A stretch of DNA of 53,977 bases from NCBI GenBank assembly GCA_964628285.1, contig CAZVNP010000018.1, positions 1 through 53,977 on the forward strand. The letters run 5' to 3'. Shown here piece by piece: positions 17,342 to 26,432 of the stretch. The stretch's first letter is position 1. Every line of letters starts with the position of its first letter. The notes below the pieces were generated by a model that was given only the letters and a program-made list of their open reading frames with translations, was not told where the DNA came from and did no database searches. This DNA comes from JAPLDP01 sp964628285. GTDB taxonomy: Bacteria; Bacteroidota; Bacteroidia; Bacteroidales; JAGONC01. Position numbers and translations under genes: made by a program.

Positions 17342-18439
17342 ATGGAAAAAAACAGTAAAATTTATGTAGCCGGACATACCGGCCTGGTGGGCTCAGCCAT
17401 CACCAGAAAGTTATGTGAACTCGGTTATGACAACTTAGTCGTGAGGGATTACCCCGGCATGAACCTGATGAGCCAGCATGAGACCGAGGAATTCTTCCGC
17501 AGCGAGCGACCCGAGTACGTCTTCGATGCGGCGGCACACGTGGGGGGTATCATAGCCAATGACACCTACCGGGCCGAGTTCATCTATGATAACCTGATGA
17601 TACAGAACAACCTCATCCATAACAGTTATGTTCACGGGGTGAAGAAACTCCTTTTCCTGGGCAGCAGTTGCATCTATCCCAAGCTGGCACCGCAGCCTAT
17701 CCGTGAGGATGCGCTCCTGACAGGACTGCTGGAGCCCACCAACGAACCTTATGCCATCGCCAAGATAGCCGGCATCAAGATGTGTGAGGCTTACCATGAC
17801 CAGTACGGTTGCAATTTCATATCGGTGATGCCCACCAACCTTTATGGGCCTAACGATAACTACGACCTGAAACGGTCGCATGTGCTGCCGGCGCTCATAC
17901 GCAAGATGCACCTGGGTAAGTGCCTTATAAGCAATGACATGTCCGCCATCCGCCATGATCTCGCAAAACGGCCCGTGGAAGGAACGGGAGGCGGTGCCGG
18001 CGAGGAAGAGATCATCAGGATACTCGGGAAATACGGTATCATGAAGGGAAACGGTAAGAAAGAAGCGGATCATGCGGTGACGATCAGGTTGTGGGGTACG
18101 GGCTCTCCCTTGCGTGAATTTCTATATGTGGAAGACCTGGCCGATGCCGTCGTCTTCCTCATGAACCATTATGATGCGCCTGATACGCGAAACGGGGAAG
18201 GACAACCGGTGCCAAGCCATATTAACATCGGCTGCGGCAGGGATCTGTCGATAAAAGATCTGGCTTACAAGGTGAAGGACATCATCGGTTTTGAAGGGAC
18301 ACTCTCTTTTGACAGCACCAAACCCGACGGCACACCGCGCAAGCTCCTCGACGTGTCAAAGCTCTTCTCCCTGGGATGGCGGCCCCGCATCACCCTTGAA
18401 GAGGGCATCCGCCGCGTTTATAATGACTATATCAGATGA
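17342..18439 (+). CDS. fcl: GDP-L-fucose synthase
   Basis: A 365-residue epimerase/reductase that turns GDP-4-keto-6-deoxymannose into GDP-L-fucose. 'YVAGHTGLVGSAITRKL' binds NADP, the Ser-Tyr-Lys site is 'LGSSCIYPKLAPQP' with 'EPYAIAKIAG' (Tyr about residue 137), and 'NLYGPNDNYDL' is the family block. Compared with the E. coli enzyme there is an extra loop of about 45 residues ('VEGTGGGAGEEEIIRILGKY' and following), a form I associate with Bacteroidota. ATG 17342 is chosen because the 13 upstream residues do not fit the Rossmann start. It forms a pair with gmd; fucose is common in Bacteroidota surface glycans. Confidence 0.93.
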   Translation: MEKNSKIYVAGHTGLVGSAITRKLCELGYDNLVVRDYPGMNLMSQHETEEFFRSERPEYVFDAAAHVGGIIANDTYRAEFIYDNLMIQNNLIHNSYVHGVKKLLFLGSSCIYPKLAPQPIREDALLTGLLEPTNEPYAIAKIAGIKMCEAYHDQYGCNFISVMPTNLYGPNDNYDLKRSHVLPALIRKMHLGKCLISNDMSAIRHDLAKRPVEGTGGGAGEEEIIRILGKYGIMKGNGKKEADHAVTIRLWGTGSPLREFLYVEDLADAVVFLMNHYDAPDTRNGEGQPVPSHINIGCGRDLSIKDLAYKVKDIIGFEGTLSFDSTKPDGTPRKLLDVSKLFSLGWRPRITLEEGIRRVYNDYIR

Positions 18440-18461
18440 CATGGCTCCAGGCCTCCATCCC

Positions 18462-20021
18462 TCATTCCATCGCTTCTCCGACAAAATGCACGACTACCCG
18501 GTTTATGGCATCGGTTTTATCTACCGGCTCGCCCATGACGAAGATCACCGGATCATGGGTTCGTGCCCATTTATTCTTCACCAGCATGCCGTCGACTTCC
18601 CTTATGAATTGGCTTCCGCTGGCGGGTTGCTTCATGAAAAGCGGTGTCAGTCCGTTGAGCAGTGACATGTGTATGAGCCGTTGCGTGTCGGCGTTGAAGG
18701 CCAGGATGGGGCAGGGGATGTGGTACTGCGACAGGGCAATGGCGCCGTCGCCCCGCGACCATACGATGATCATCTTTATCTTCAGGTCTTTAACGATGGT
18801 CTTAACGCCGTGTGCCAGGGCGTCGCTGCGGTTGGTCCTGGGCATGGCCTCGGCCATGAGGGGGTTCTCGAAAAAGCCTGCCCGGATGTAATCATTTGTC
18901 CTGACGGCGATGCGGTTCATCATCTTCACCGCTTCCACGGGCCATTTACCAACGGCGGTCTCGCCCGACAGCATGACGGCGTCAGCACCGTCGAGGATGG
19001 CGTTGGCGACGTCGGAGACCTCGGCACGTGTAGGCGTGGACGCTTCGATCATGCTCTGCAGCATCTGCGTGGCCACGATGACAGGGATGCCATGGCGGTG
19101 ACAGGCGGTGATGATCTGTTTCTGCAACACAGCCACTTCGGCCAGGTCCATCTCGACACCCAGGTCACCCCGCGCCACCATGACCAGGTCGGTCTCTTTC
19201 AAAATACCGTCCAGATGATGCACGGCCTGGGGTTTCTCTATTTTGGCTATGACGGGCATGAGAGCCGGCAGATCCGCCTTCGTCCGTGCGCCGGTGATGG
19301 CAGAAGCCGGCGTATGCGATCCTTTCCCATGCCTGACGCCCATCTCTGTCATTTTCTGCTTCAGGGCAGCCAGGTCTTTCCCGCTGCGCACAAAGCTGAG
19401 GGCGATGAAATCAAATTTCTTTCTCACGGCATACGACAGGCATGTCACATCCTTCTCCGTCAGGGCCGGCAGGGCCAGATCGGTGTCGGGCAGGTTAACC
19501 CCTTTGTGCGAGGATATCATCCCTCCTTCAATGACTTTACATGTCACCTGCCTGTCATCACCCGACCCACCGATGCCCGTGCATTGGAGGATGACGTTGC
19601 CGTCATCGATGAGGACACGCTGGCCTCTTTTAACTTCATCCACGAAGAGGGGATAATTGACACTCAGAATGACCCGGTGGTTTTTGGGTTCAACGATGGT
19701 TTCTTCTTTGCCGGCCTGCTTTGTGAATACGACCTGCATGTCTTCACGCAGCAGGATACCCTGACCGCTGACCGTGCCGATGCGTATTTTAGGTCCCGGC
19801 AGGTCACCGATGACCGCTGCGGGGATACCTGTTTTTCTTGAAGCTTCACGGATGCTCTCCAATAAGGAATCGAATTCGCTGAAAGAGCCATGCGAAAAAT
19901 TGATACGGAATCCCCTGGCACCTGCGAGGATCATCTCTTCGATCACCGCCGGGGTGCTGCAGGATGGCCCCACGGTGGCGATGATCTTGGTCATCAGAAA
20001 TGGTGTCATGACATGTTTCAT
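18462..20021 (-). CDS. pyk: Pyruvate kinase
   Basis: A glycolytic enzyme of 519 residues making pyruvate and ATP from phosphoenolpyruvate. Visible motifs: 'TKIIATVGPSC', 'INFSHGS', 'DLPGPKIRIG', the K-containing catalytic block 'PVIAKIEKPQAVHHLDGI', 'VMVARGDLGVEM', 'ATQMLQSMIEASTPTRAEVS' and 'DAVMLSGETAVGKWPVEAV'. The C-terminal allosteric domain is present. Oddity: about 25 extra residues ('RHGKGSHTPASAITGARTKA' and following) are inserted before the catalytic 'IAKIEKP' strand, between two structural elements of the barrel. Starts at 20021, 20009 or 19994 are all possible; 20021 is the first ATG. It converges with fcl, with 22 bases between stop codons. Confidence 0.93.
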   Translation of the reverse strand: MKHVMTPFLMTKIIATVGPSCSTPAVIEEMILAGARGFRINFSHGSFSEFDSLLESIREASRKTGIPAAVIGDLPGPKIRIGTVSGQGILLREDMQVVFTKQAGKEETIVEPKNHRVILSVNYPLFVDEVKRGQRVLIDDGNVILQCTGIGGSGDDRQVTCKVIEGGMISSHKGVNLPDTDLALPALTEKDVTCLSYAVRKKFDFIALSFVRSGKDLAALKQKMTEMGVRHGKGSHTPASAITGARTKADLPALMPVIAKIEKPQAVHHLDGILKETDLVMVARGDLGVEMDLAEVAVLQKQIITACHRHGIPVIVATQMLQSMIEASTPTRAEVSDVANAILDGADAVMLSGETAVGKWPVEAVKMMNRIAVRTNDYIRAGFFENPLMAEAMPRTNRSDALAHGVKTIVKDLKIKMIIVWSRGDGAIALSQYHIPCPILAFNADTQRLIHMSLLNGLTPLFMKQPASGSQFIREVDGMLVKNKWARTHDPVIFVMGEPVDKTDAINRVVVHFVGEAME

Positions 20022-20077
20022 AGACAAATGAATATAACCGGAGAAATAAAAAGGTGAACCTATAAATATAACAATTC

Positions 20078-22657
20078 TCAGTAAAAAATGACCTGAATGC
20101 CGGGATGATCCTGTTTAAATTTGGCCACTTCTTTTTCATTCAGGGCGGTGTTATAGCATTTCACCGTGGTCAGCCGAGGCAGGTCCCAGAGGTATTTAAA
20201 TGAACTGACCCTGGTATTGTGAATGTCTATTTCACGGAGGTTGGTCAGGGCAGCAATGAATTTAAGGTTTTTAACAGGCAGGCCCGAGATGTTGAGTATG
20301 CGCAGGCCTGTCATAAATCCTGTCAGCTCGAGGTCTTCCACATGGGTGTTGGCGATGTTAAGGCTGGTGAGGGCAGCGAGGCCTGTCAGCGGCGCGATAT
20401 GTTGCACCGGATCATCGGAGCAATCCAGTGCTTCGAGGCGCTGCAGGGCGCCAAGGGGTTTGAGGTCACGGACCGGCAGGTTCGACAGCGTCAGCGTCCT
20501 TAAGCGTGTCAGCATCGTCAGTGGCTGCAGGTCGTTGATGTCACGGTTTTCTTTTATGGTCAGGCATTCGAGGGCGGCGAGGTCATGCAGCTGCTCGGAT
20601 GTCGGCACAGGGCTCATGTTGCTGATGCTGCCGAAGAGTTTCTGCCAGGCCTGCGGCAGGTCGTTCCACCACGTCTGGAGCCGCGCCGTCTGCCACAGGA
20701 TGAGGCACATGGTGTCGGCATCCATGAAAGTGTTAACGTTACCGTTGTCGAGCAGGGTGCCGTCGGCCCGGATCAGCTTAAGATTATCGAGGCGGGAGAG
20801 AGGCACAATGTTGCTCACTTTTGTGTTTTCGATCTTCAGTTCTTCAAGGTTCAGGAGGCCGGCGAGGGGCGATATGTCGGTGATGACGGTGCCTGACAGG
20901 TCCAGCCGTTTCAGTGCGGGCAGGTTTTTTAACGGCTGCAGGTCGGTGACCGGTGTTCCGGATGCATTCAGCACCTGCAGGTGGATGCTCTGCTTCAGAG
21001 GCGCAAGGGAGGCTATGGAGGTCCCGGGACAGGAGACCTCGGTCAGATTGATGAGCTTGCGCAGGGGCTCCAGCGACAGGATGGAGGAATCGCCGCCGAT
21101 GTCGATGGTCTGTATCTGCGTAATCTCATGCAGCTGCTCACGCGTCGGCACCGTGTCGACGGTGATAACGGACGAAAATTCACTCTTCCATGCCGCCGGC
21201 AGCGCATTCCACCAGGAGGCCAGCTCACCGGAATCATATACGACCAGGATGCCGTGCTTTTGCTGTATCAGCGTGTTGGCCATCTCACGGGTCACTAAGC
21301 TGTGATCGCAGTACACACGTTCCAGCGCGGTGAGCCCTGTCAGCGGGGTGAGGTCTCCGACAGGTGTGTAGTCCATATACAGAAAACGCAGGTTACGCAT
21401 GTTTTTCAGGGGCCCCAGGTCGCTGACCATGGTGTTGCCGATGTTAAGGTAGGTCAGGTTCACCAGACCACGCATAGGCACCAGGTTGTCGATGGGGTTG
21501 TTGGAGAGATCGATCACCGTGAGGGTGAGGAGGTTTTCGAGCGGTGAGAGGAAGACGATACCGCTGTTGTGGCCACGGAACTCGGTGAGGGCCGGCAGGG
21601 CGGCCAGCGGTTCCAGATCAGCAACGGGCGTGTTGTCACAGTTCAGGTACTGCAGAGCGGTGAAATGACCGATGATGCCGAGGCTGTCGAAACGGGTGTT
21701 GCTGATGTTGAGCTCTTTGAGGCCGGAGCAATAGTATAGCGGCTGCAGGTCGAGGACGGGGGTGCCGCTGCAGTTCAGGCTCTCGAGGGTGGTGAGGTTG
21801 CGGATGGACGTGAGATCACCGATAGCTGTATTGGCGATATTCAGGCTTCGCAGGCTGGTGAGTTTCCTCAGCGGCTCAAGGGTCCGGATATCGGTGTTAC
21901 CCGATATGTCAATGCCGGTGAGTGACCAGAGCTGACGGATATGCTGGTAGAAGGGCTTGTCGTCACCGGCGAGGGTGTCGGTGACGGCCCTGACGGTGGT
22001 ATCGCCGAGCAGGGTATCGTAACGGATGAAGTAGCGTTTCCAGGCGCCGGAGAGTTCATGCCACCAGTTGGCAACCTCTTCTTCCTCACTGAGCTTGGTG
22101 GTGTACACGCTGACCATCTTCAGATCCTGGTTGCCGTAATCGAGGTTGATCTCCACATAACGCACCCGGCTGTTGTTGACGGTGTCACCGTCGAGGGTCA
22201 CACCCTGAAGGTGGCGGTCCAAAGTCGCCAGGAAATAAATACCTCCGGCCTCGGTGTATTGCTGCACGATGGTGTCGATGAGAAAATTGAAATGCACCTT
22301 CCTGTAAAAAAAACCGATGTCTTTGAGATAGGCCTGCACATCCTTGTTGGTGACAGTGGTACGGTTCATGTCGAGGTCATCCTCGATCTGGACGTTGGGA
22401 TCGCGGAAGATCTTGGAGTAGCTTTGATTGATGATGATCTCTTTCTCTTTAACGGCCACCCCGGGGTCACCGATGGTGTTGACGGCAAATTCAAGGTAGG
22501 AGACAAGCCGGCGGCACTGCTCCTTGTAAGTCTTCAGCTCCTCAGCCGTCAGACTGTCATGATGAGGGAGCTGAGCATCGGCCCTGGCAACGGTGAAATA
22601 ACCTGCCAGTAAAAGGATAGAAAAATGAAAGAATGAGCTTGCTGTTAACCGGAACAT
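20078..22657 (-). CDS. Exported leucine-rich-repeat protein, three LRR modules
   Basis: An 859-residue protein with a signal peptide ('LLLAGYFTVARADAQ'). Residues of about 40-195 form a domain related to the products at 23526 and 24106 (helix, 'IINQSYSKIFRD', 'DVQAYLKDI', then beta strands). After it come three blocks of 22-residue internalin-type LRRs ('LTSLRSLNIANTAIGDL'). Each block is opened by the same spacer: 'NWWHELSGAWKRYF' (about 199), 'SWWNALPAAWKSEF' (about 480) and 'TWWNDLPQAWQKLF' (about 660). No T9SS tail or lipobox, so periplasmic or outer-membrane placement is uncertain. It lies 47 bases after the upstream gene in the same direction and is probably the last gene of the operon. 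LRRs suggest protein binding; the partner is unknown. Confidence 0.85.
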   Translation of the reverse strand: MFRLTASSFFHFSILLLAGYFTVARADAQLPHHDSLTAEELKTYKEQCRRLVSYLEFAVNTIGDPGVAVKEKEIIINQSYSKIFRDPNVQIEDDLDMNRTTVTNKDVQAYLKDIGFFYRKVHFNFLIDTIVQQYTEAGGIYFLATLDRHLQGVTLDGDTVNNSRVRYVEINLDYGNQDLKMVSVYTTKLSEEEEVANWWHELSGAWKRYFIRYDTLLGDTTVRAVTDTLAGDDKPFYQHIRQLWSLTGIDISGNTDIRTLEPLRKLTSLRSLNIANTAIGDLTSIRNLTTLESLNCSGTPVLDLQPLYYCSGLKELNISNTRFDSLGIIGHFTALQYLNCDNTPVADLEPLAALPALTEFRGHNSGIVFLSPLENLLTLTVIDLSNNPIDNLVPMRGLVNLTYLNIGNTMVSDLGPLKNMRNLRFLYMDYTPVGDLTPLTGLTALERVYCDHSLVTREMANTLIQQKHGILVVYDSGELASWWNALPAAWKSEFSSVITVDTVPTREQLHEITQIQTIDIGGDSSILSLEPLRKLINLTEVSCPGTSIASLAPLKQSIHLQVLNASGTPVTDLQPLKNLPALKRLDLSGTVITDISPLAGLLNLEELKIENTKVSNIVPLSRLDNLKLIRADGTLLDNGNVNTFMDADTMCLILWQTARLQTWWNDLPQAWQKLFGSISNMSPVPTSEQLHDLAALECLTIKENRDINDLQPLTMLTRLRTLTLSNLPVRDLKPLGALQRLEALDCSDDPVQHIAPLTGLAALTSLNIANTHVEDLELTGFMTGLRILNISGLPVKNLKFIAALTNLREIDIHNTRVSSFKYLWDLPRLTTVKCYNTALNEKEVAKFKQDHPGIQVIFY

Positions 22658-22704
22658 TCCTCAAAATTAGGGGATAAGAGTAAAGTTTTCTTATTTTTCA
22701 CAGA

Positions 22705-23529
22705 TTACTCATGGTAAATGAATTTGAGTATCATCTCTTTTTCCTCATCGCTGATCTTGATCAGGTTTGATATGAGCCATCCCGCATTATACCCCGGCCT
22801 GTTGAAGTCCTCGAGTTCGAAGTACCATCCGGGCACCTGAAAGAAATGGAATTTGACATGCCGCACGGTCTTGAAAACGAGCTCTGAACGGTTCACCTCG
22901 TAAATGAAAAGGGTCAGGTAATCGGGTTTGTAATCACGGGCGGCATAATCCTCCACCGAGTGCTTGTCCTTGAACACGTTGATGAGGTTCATGAAATCGA
23001 GCTCATGGCTCAGGGGATGCAGGAACTTGAGCGAGTCGGGTGTATGATTGGCGAAGATCTCATGAAAAGGTTCGAAGTAAACGTTGGTGATGACCCATTT
23101 GGATCCAACGTTCTCCTCCTGTAATCTGAGGAAGAGGGTCAGCGGCATCTCCTGTCCGTGATAGAGAAATACGGTGGTCACCTCGGCAAACCAATTACCG
23201 CCGTGAAAGTCGAGGTAAAAAGGATGACCGTCGCCGTTTATGTCACGGATGAAGTCGTCTTTCAGGGCATCGGTCAGACGGGTGTTTTCGCGGTTGAACA
23301 GGATCGACAGGTATTTGTTCCGCAGAAGGGCGTTGCGGTAAAGTGAATCGCCTTCATAGAAACGGGTGCCGTCGGTGCCTTCCTCGCCGTTGAAGCGCCG
23401 GAAGAACTGGTTCACCTGCTTGGTCTGGGCATTGAGGATATCCTCGTCGCCAAGGTACCTGCCTATGGACTGACCGTGAAGGTGAGAGAACAGGAAGATG
23501 CCGGCCAGAATGCAGAACAGATGTTTCAT
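22705..23529 (-). CDS. Exported protein of unknown function
   Basis: A 274-residue protein with a signal peptide ('CILAGIFLFSHLHGQSIGRY'). The rest is mixed alpha/beta with 'QVNQFFRRFNGEEGTDG' near residue 38, 'DFIRDINGDGHPFYLDFHGG', 'WVITNVYFEPF' and a C-terminal 'VKFHFFQVPGWYFELEDFNR'. I do not recognise a family for certain; the helix-then-sheet pattern recalls NTF2-like folds, as in its neighbours. Its start overlaps the stop of the upstream gene in an ATGA (23526-23529), so the two are translationally coupled. Part of a set of five exported minus-strand genes. Confidence 0.75.
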   Translation of the reverse strand: MKHLFCILAGIFLFSHLHGQSIGRYLGDEDILNAQTKQVNQFFRRFNGEEGTDGTRFYEGDSLYRNALLRNKYLSILFNRENTRLTDALKDDFIRDINGDGHPFYLDFHGGNWFAEVTTVFLYHGQEMPLTLFLRLQEENVGSKWVITNVYFEPFHEIFANHTPDSLKFLHPLSHELDFMNLINVFKDKHSVEDYAARDYKPDYLTLFIYEVNRSELVFKTVRHVKFHFFQVPGWYFELEDFNRPGYNAGWLISNLIKISDEEKEMILKFIYHE

Positions 23530-24101
23530 GGTGTGGTCTCGGTCACCCTGACATCGCCGAGCAGGACATCCCAGAAACCGATGAGCCGGCCGCTGATCTG
23601 TGTCTGCTTGCGTTCAACATAGACGGTGATATCCTTTTTGGTGACGTCCTTATAGATCAGCTTGTCGCCGGTGCTGCCCTCGAAGCGCTGGAAGATGGTG
23701 ATGACGCCCACGTAGCGTCCGTCGGGCTGCAGCTCCAGATCGCTGATGTATTGTATATTGTACCACTGGATGTTGACTTTATCGTAATTGAGGGCCATCA
23801 GACGTTCGAGGTATTCACGGATGCCATAGTACTTGATGTCGGGGCTGTTGAGCGATGACACACCCATCTGGGCATTGTCGGCGAAGAGCTCCAGAGCCCT
23901 GTCGATGACGCGGTTGGCCTCGGACCAGGCCGTCTGTTTATTGCCGATGATGGCGATGTATTTGCTGAGGTCCCTTACCTTCTCCAGGGCCAGGGAGTCG
24001 ATGGCAGCCTTGCGCTCGGGACTGATATTGGGCTGGGCCCGGAGAACCGGCGACAGAAAAAGGCCGGATAACACGAACAATAGAATACCTGCTTTCTTCA
24101 T
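23526..24101 (-). CDS. Exported protein sharing a domain with its neighbours
   Basis: A 191-residue protein with a signal peptide ending 'SPVLRAQPN'. The mature part has 'DLSKYIAIIGNKQTAWSEAN' then 'RVIDRALELFADNA', 'GIREYLERLMALNYDKVNI' and beta strands with 'DGRYVGVITIFQRFEG'. The order and spacing (helix, 'xALxLFxD', a 'YLxxL' helix, strands with 'F(E/Q)G') match the N-terminal domain of the LRR protein at 20078 and the C-terminal domain of the lipoprotein at 24106. This is inference from pattern, possibly an NTF2-like fold. It couples with the downstream gene by an ATGA overlap. Function unknown. Confidence 0.75.
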   Translation of the reverse strand: MKKAGILLFVLSGLFLSPVLRAQPNISPERKAAIDSLALEKVRDLSKYIAIIGNKQTAWSEANRVIDRALELFADNAQMGVSSLNSPDIKYYGIREYLERLMALNYDKVNIQWYNIQYISDLELQPDGRYVGVITIFQRFEGSTGDKLIYKDVTKKDITVYVERKQTQISGRLIGFWDVLLGDVRVTETTP

Positions 24102-24105
24102 AGGG

Positions 24106-24783
24106 TCACTTTTTTATGAGGTCTAACTCGCTGATCTTATGATTTGCATCGTACTTGATGCTGTACACCGCATTGGGATTTTTCTTCTGGTCCTTGAGAA
24201 ATTCAAGGTATTTTCTGATCGTCGTGGGCTCGTCATAGTCCACGTTCTCCTCGTCTTTATAAATGATGATCAGGACAGGCACATTGTCGCCGGCGAAGAG
24301 CCTGAGGGTCTCGCCGACGATGGCGTTGGCTTCCTGGACACTGCCGGCCTGAGAGATGGCTATGAAGTCCTGCTCGAGCATCTGTGTGTCGCGTGAGGAG
24401 GCGCTCATCTCCGCTTTTTGTTTCTCCTCCGCCAGGCGGGCCGCCTGTTCCTGCTCTCGTTGTTTGGCCAGCACCGCCTCGGCCTGGCTGATGAGATCGT
24501 TGATCTCCGGATCATCGAAATGCTGGGCTTTGACGCCGTTAAGCTTCATCTCTTTCTCATCAAGGGTCATGTGACCCTGGTCGTTGATGATCGACAGCAG
24601 GACCGCTTTGGCATCGGCCAGTTTCTTGGCTCTGGCTTCGGCTTCCTGCCTGGCTTGCAGCTCGGCCTGCTGTTTGGCCAGCTTTTTTTTGCTGGCACAC
24701 CCCGGACCCGTGACTGCCATGGTGGCTGCCAGGATCATGACCAGCAGCCCCTGAACCGCTATGGATTTTCGTGTCATCGTCAA
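24106..24783 (-). CDS. Lipoprotein with coiled coil and shared C-terminal domain
   Basis: A 225-residue protein with a lipobox-like N-terminus ('MAVTGPGCASKKKLAK'); the Cys is near residue 29. Residues of about 32-135 are Ala/Gln/Glu/Lys-rich and predicted coiled coil, interrupted by 'DDPEINDLISQAEAVLAKQ'. The C-terminal 90 residues hold 'DFIAISQAGSVQEANAIVGE' then 'TLRLFAGDNVPVLIIIY', 'DYDEPTTIRKYLEFLKDQKK' and 'KISELDLIKK', a block I have seen in Bacteroidota lipoproteins. It is the first gene of the tight run 24106-23526-22705, four bases before the next. It could anchor the exported set to a membrane (inference). Confidence 0.75.
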   Translation of the reverse strand: MTMTRKSIAVQGLLVMILAATMAVTGPGCASKKKLAKQQAELQARQEAEARAKKLADAKAVLLSIINDQGHMTLDEKEMKLNGVKAQHFDDPEINDLISQAEAVLAKQREQEQAARLAEEKQKAEMSASSRDTQMLEQDFIAISQAGSVQEANAIVGETLRLFAGDNVPVLIIIYKDEENVDYDEPTTIRKYLEFLKDQKKNPNAVYSIKYDANHKISELDLIKK

Positions 24784-24927
24784 TCGTTTTATTGATTTTT
24801 ATTGATTTGCTAAGGATATTTTATGAAATGCGCTGACCGTGAGTGCTCACGAGACTGTAAAATTAACGCAGGGAAGGGAATATATTGTGTGATCGGGTGA
24901 ATTGTTGCTAACAACCCGGTGTTGAAA

Positions 24928-26034
24928 TTAACGGCTCACCTGCCATACGAAAGTATGACCGTAATAAAAGACCTTGGTGATATTGAAACCGACGTTATAG
25001 ATGATGAGGTCCTTTATGAGGTCGAAGCTGTCAACGGGCTCATAGGTGACGGTGAATTTCTGGCAGTCTTTCACCGCTTTGATATTTTGGTTTTCATCGA
25101 CGTAGGCGATGGTATGCCAGTCGATCTGGTATTTTTGGGGCATGTACCTCTCGATGATCTGGATGGAACCGTTGCAGTAAGTCTTAAAGTAGCCCTGGTC
25201 GTTGAAGACAATGACGTCATCGTCAATATCGTACACGGCGGGGGTATAGGTCAGTATCGTCGTCACATTGCCATCTTTGAACAACTTGAAGTTGCCGGTG
25301 TTGTCGACGTAGGCTACCATGTCGTCACCCATTTTAAATGACTGTGGTTCATAGTATTCAAGGTCGTAGCTGCCGCCTTTGTAAAAGACGGTAAAGGTGC
25401 TTCGCGGCGCATCGAAGTAAGCGACGATGTCGCGTCCGGCCTTGTATTCCATACCCTCACCGAAATCGTCAAGCACGGTGGTCGCACCACGGTAAAAGAC
25501 CTTGAACTTGTTAGTGACGGTGGTGACATAGGCCACGATGTTGTCGCCGCTCTGGAAGTTGTCGATGGGAAAGGTGATGAGGCCGTCCTCGATGGTCAGG
25601 ATATCACCTTTGTAATAGACTTTTATCCGTTGCTCCAGCCTGTCGTAGAAGGCGATGAGGCTGTCCTGGATGACGTAGGCGTCGCAGGCGGTGCTCAGCA
25701 CCCTCACCTTACCGTTTTCGAAGACCTTGAGGAAGTCGTAGATGGACCACCCGAGGAGGTAGTCGGTGGCCGTGTATTTTATCGCCGATCCCTGGTCCAG
25801 GGGATATACCACGCCGTTGTAATAAGCCTTGAAAGCACCCGCGTTGTCGATATACGCCACGCACACACCGCCCACCTGGAACGATTGCACCTTGAGGATC
25901 TCGAGCTGTTTGAACTGGCCCGCGTCGAAGACGTAGAAATAATCCCTGTAGGAGCTGAAAGCGGCCAGGTGCTGAGCGGCAAGAGGCGTCGTCAGCAGGA
26001 GAAGAGCTATCCAGGTCAGCGTTTTTTTCATCAT
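24928..26034 (-). CDS. Exported repeat protein, probable beta-propeller
   Basis: A 368-residue protein with a signal peptide ('TWIALLLLTTPLAAQHLA'). About seven repeats of 42-48 residues follow, each with the pattern 'FKVFYxG', then a Leu/Asp-rich stretch, then 'xxGDDMVAYVDNxG'; for example 'TFTVFYKGGSYDLEYYEPQS', then 'FKMGDDMVAYVDNTGNFKLF'. Seven four-strand repeats would suit a beta-propeller. No catalytic motif, lipobox or T9SS tail. It lies 144 bases upstream of the lipoprotein gene in the same direction, so it may belong to the same functional group but has room for a separate promoter in between. Function unknown. Confidence 0.75.
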   Translation of the reverse strand: MMKKTLTWIALLLLTTPLAAQHLAAFSSYRDYFYVFDAGQFKQLEILKVQSFQVGGVCVAYIDNAGAFKAYYNGVVYPLDQGSAIKYTATDYLLGWSIYDFLKVFENGKVRVLSTACDAYVIQDSLIAFYDRLEQRIKVYYKGDILTIEDGLITFPIDNFQSGDNIVAYVTTVTNKFKVFYRGATTVLDDFGEGMEYKAGRDIVAYFDAPRSTFTVFYKGGSYDLEYYEPQSFKMGDDMVAYVDNTGNFKLFKDGNVTTILTYTPAVYDIDDDVIVFNDQGYFKTYCNGSIQIIERYMPQKYQIDWHTIAYVDENQNIKAVKDCQKFTVTYEPVDSFDLIKDLIIYNVGFNITKVFYYGHTFVWQVSR

Positions 26035-26097
26035 GATAGGGTTTTTGAGGGTGTCGGTTTGGATGGGGTAAAATTAAGCAATTCGATGGTTCAATTG

Positions 26098-26136
26098 ACA
26101 ACCTCACCCCTGACCCCTCTCCTGGAAGGAGAGGGG
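26098..26136. repeat. CCCCTCTCC hairpin repeat
   Basis: CCCCTCTCC at 26114 pairs with GGAGAGGGG at 26128 around a 5-base loop, preceded by ACCTCACCCCTGA. Related to the hairpins at 16093 and 35781. Confidence 0.7.
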
Positions 26137-26307
26137 AAAAAGATAGTTTGCGCGCGTTTGCAACGCGTGCCGGAATTTTTTTAGACTTCTATTGTCCAAT
26201 TGTTCAATTGTTGAAATCATATTGTTGTACTGTTGGTGGGTACAATTAGACGTTAAGAAAAAATAGGCGAAGGTGTGCAGGTAACAGATACCTAATATTA
26301 CTGAGAA

Positions 26308-26432
26308 CCTGAAGACCTGCCGACCTGTAGACCTGAAAACTGACGACTGCCAACTTGCCTGCGGCTTGTTAATTACACGAAGTACACGAAGGGCGCCGCG
26401 ACGCCTCACGAAGAACATAATGATTGCACGAA
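26308..26432 (+). repeat. Composite short-period array (GACCTG, GACTG, ACGAAG cores)
   Basis: Three GACCTGNN units (period 8) run directly into three AACTGNN/GACTGNN units (period 7), followed by ACGAAG units at 9-base spacing. Three word families in one gap without unique sequence between the first two. Confidence 0.65.

Noticed and set aside
18669..19841. Long plus-strand open frame (390 codons) opposite pyruvate kinase
   Set aside because: It lies wholly antisense to a certain pyk gene in GC-rich DNA, and its product looks like low-complexity Gly/Asp/His-rich translation with no recognisable domain.
20223..21305. Plus-strand open frame of 360 codons opposite the LRR gene
   Set aside because: Arg/Ser-rich product, complementary to regular LRR codons; a shadow of the repeat periodicity.
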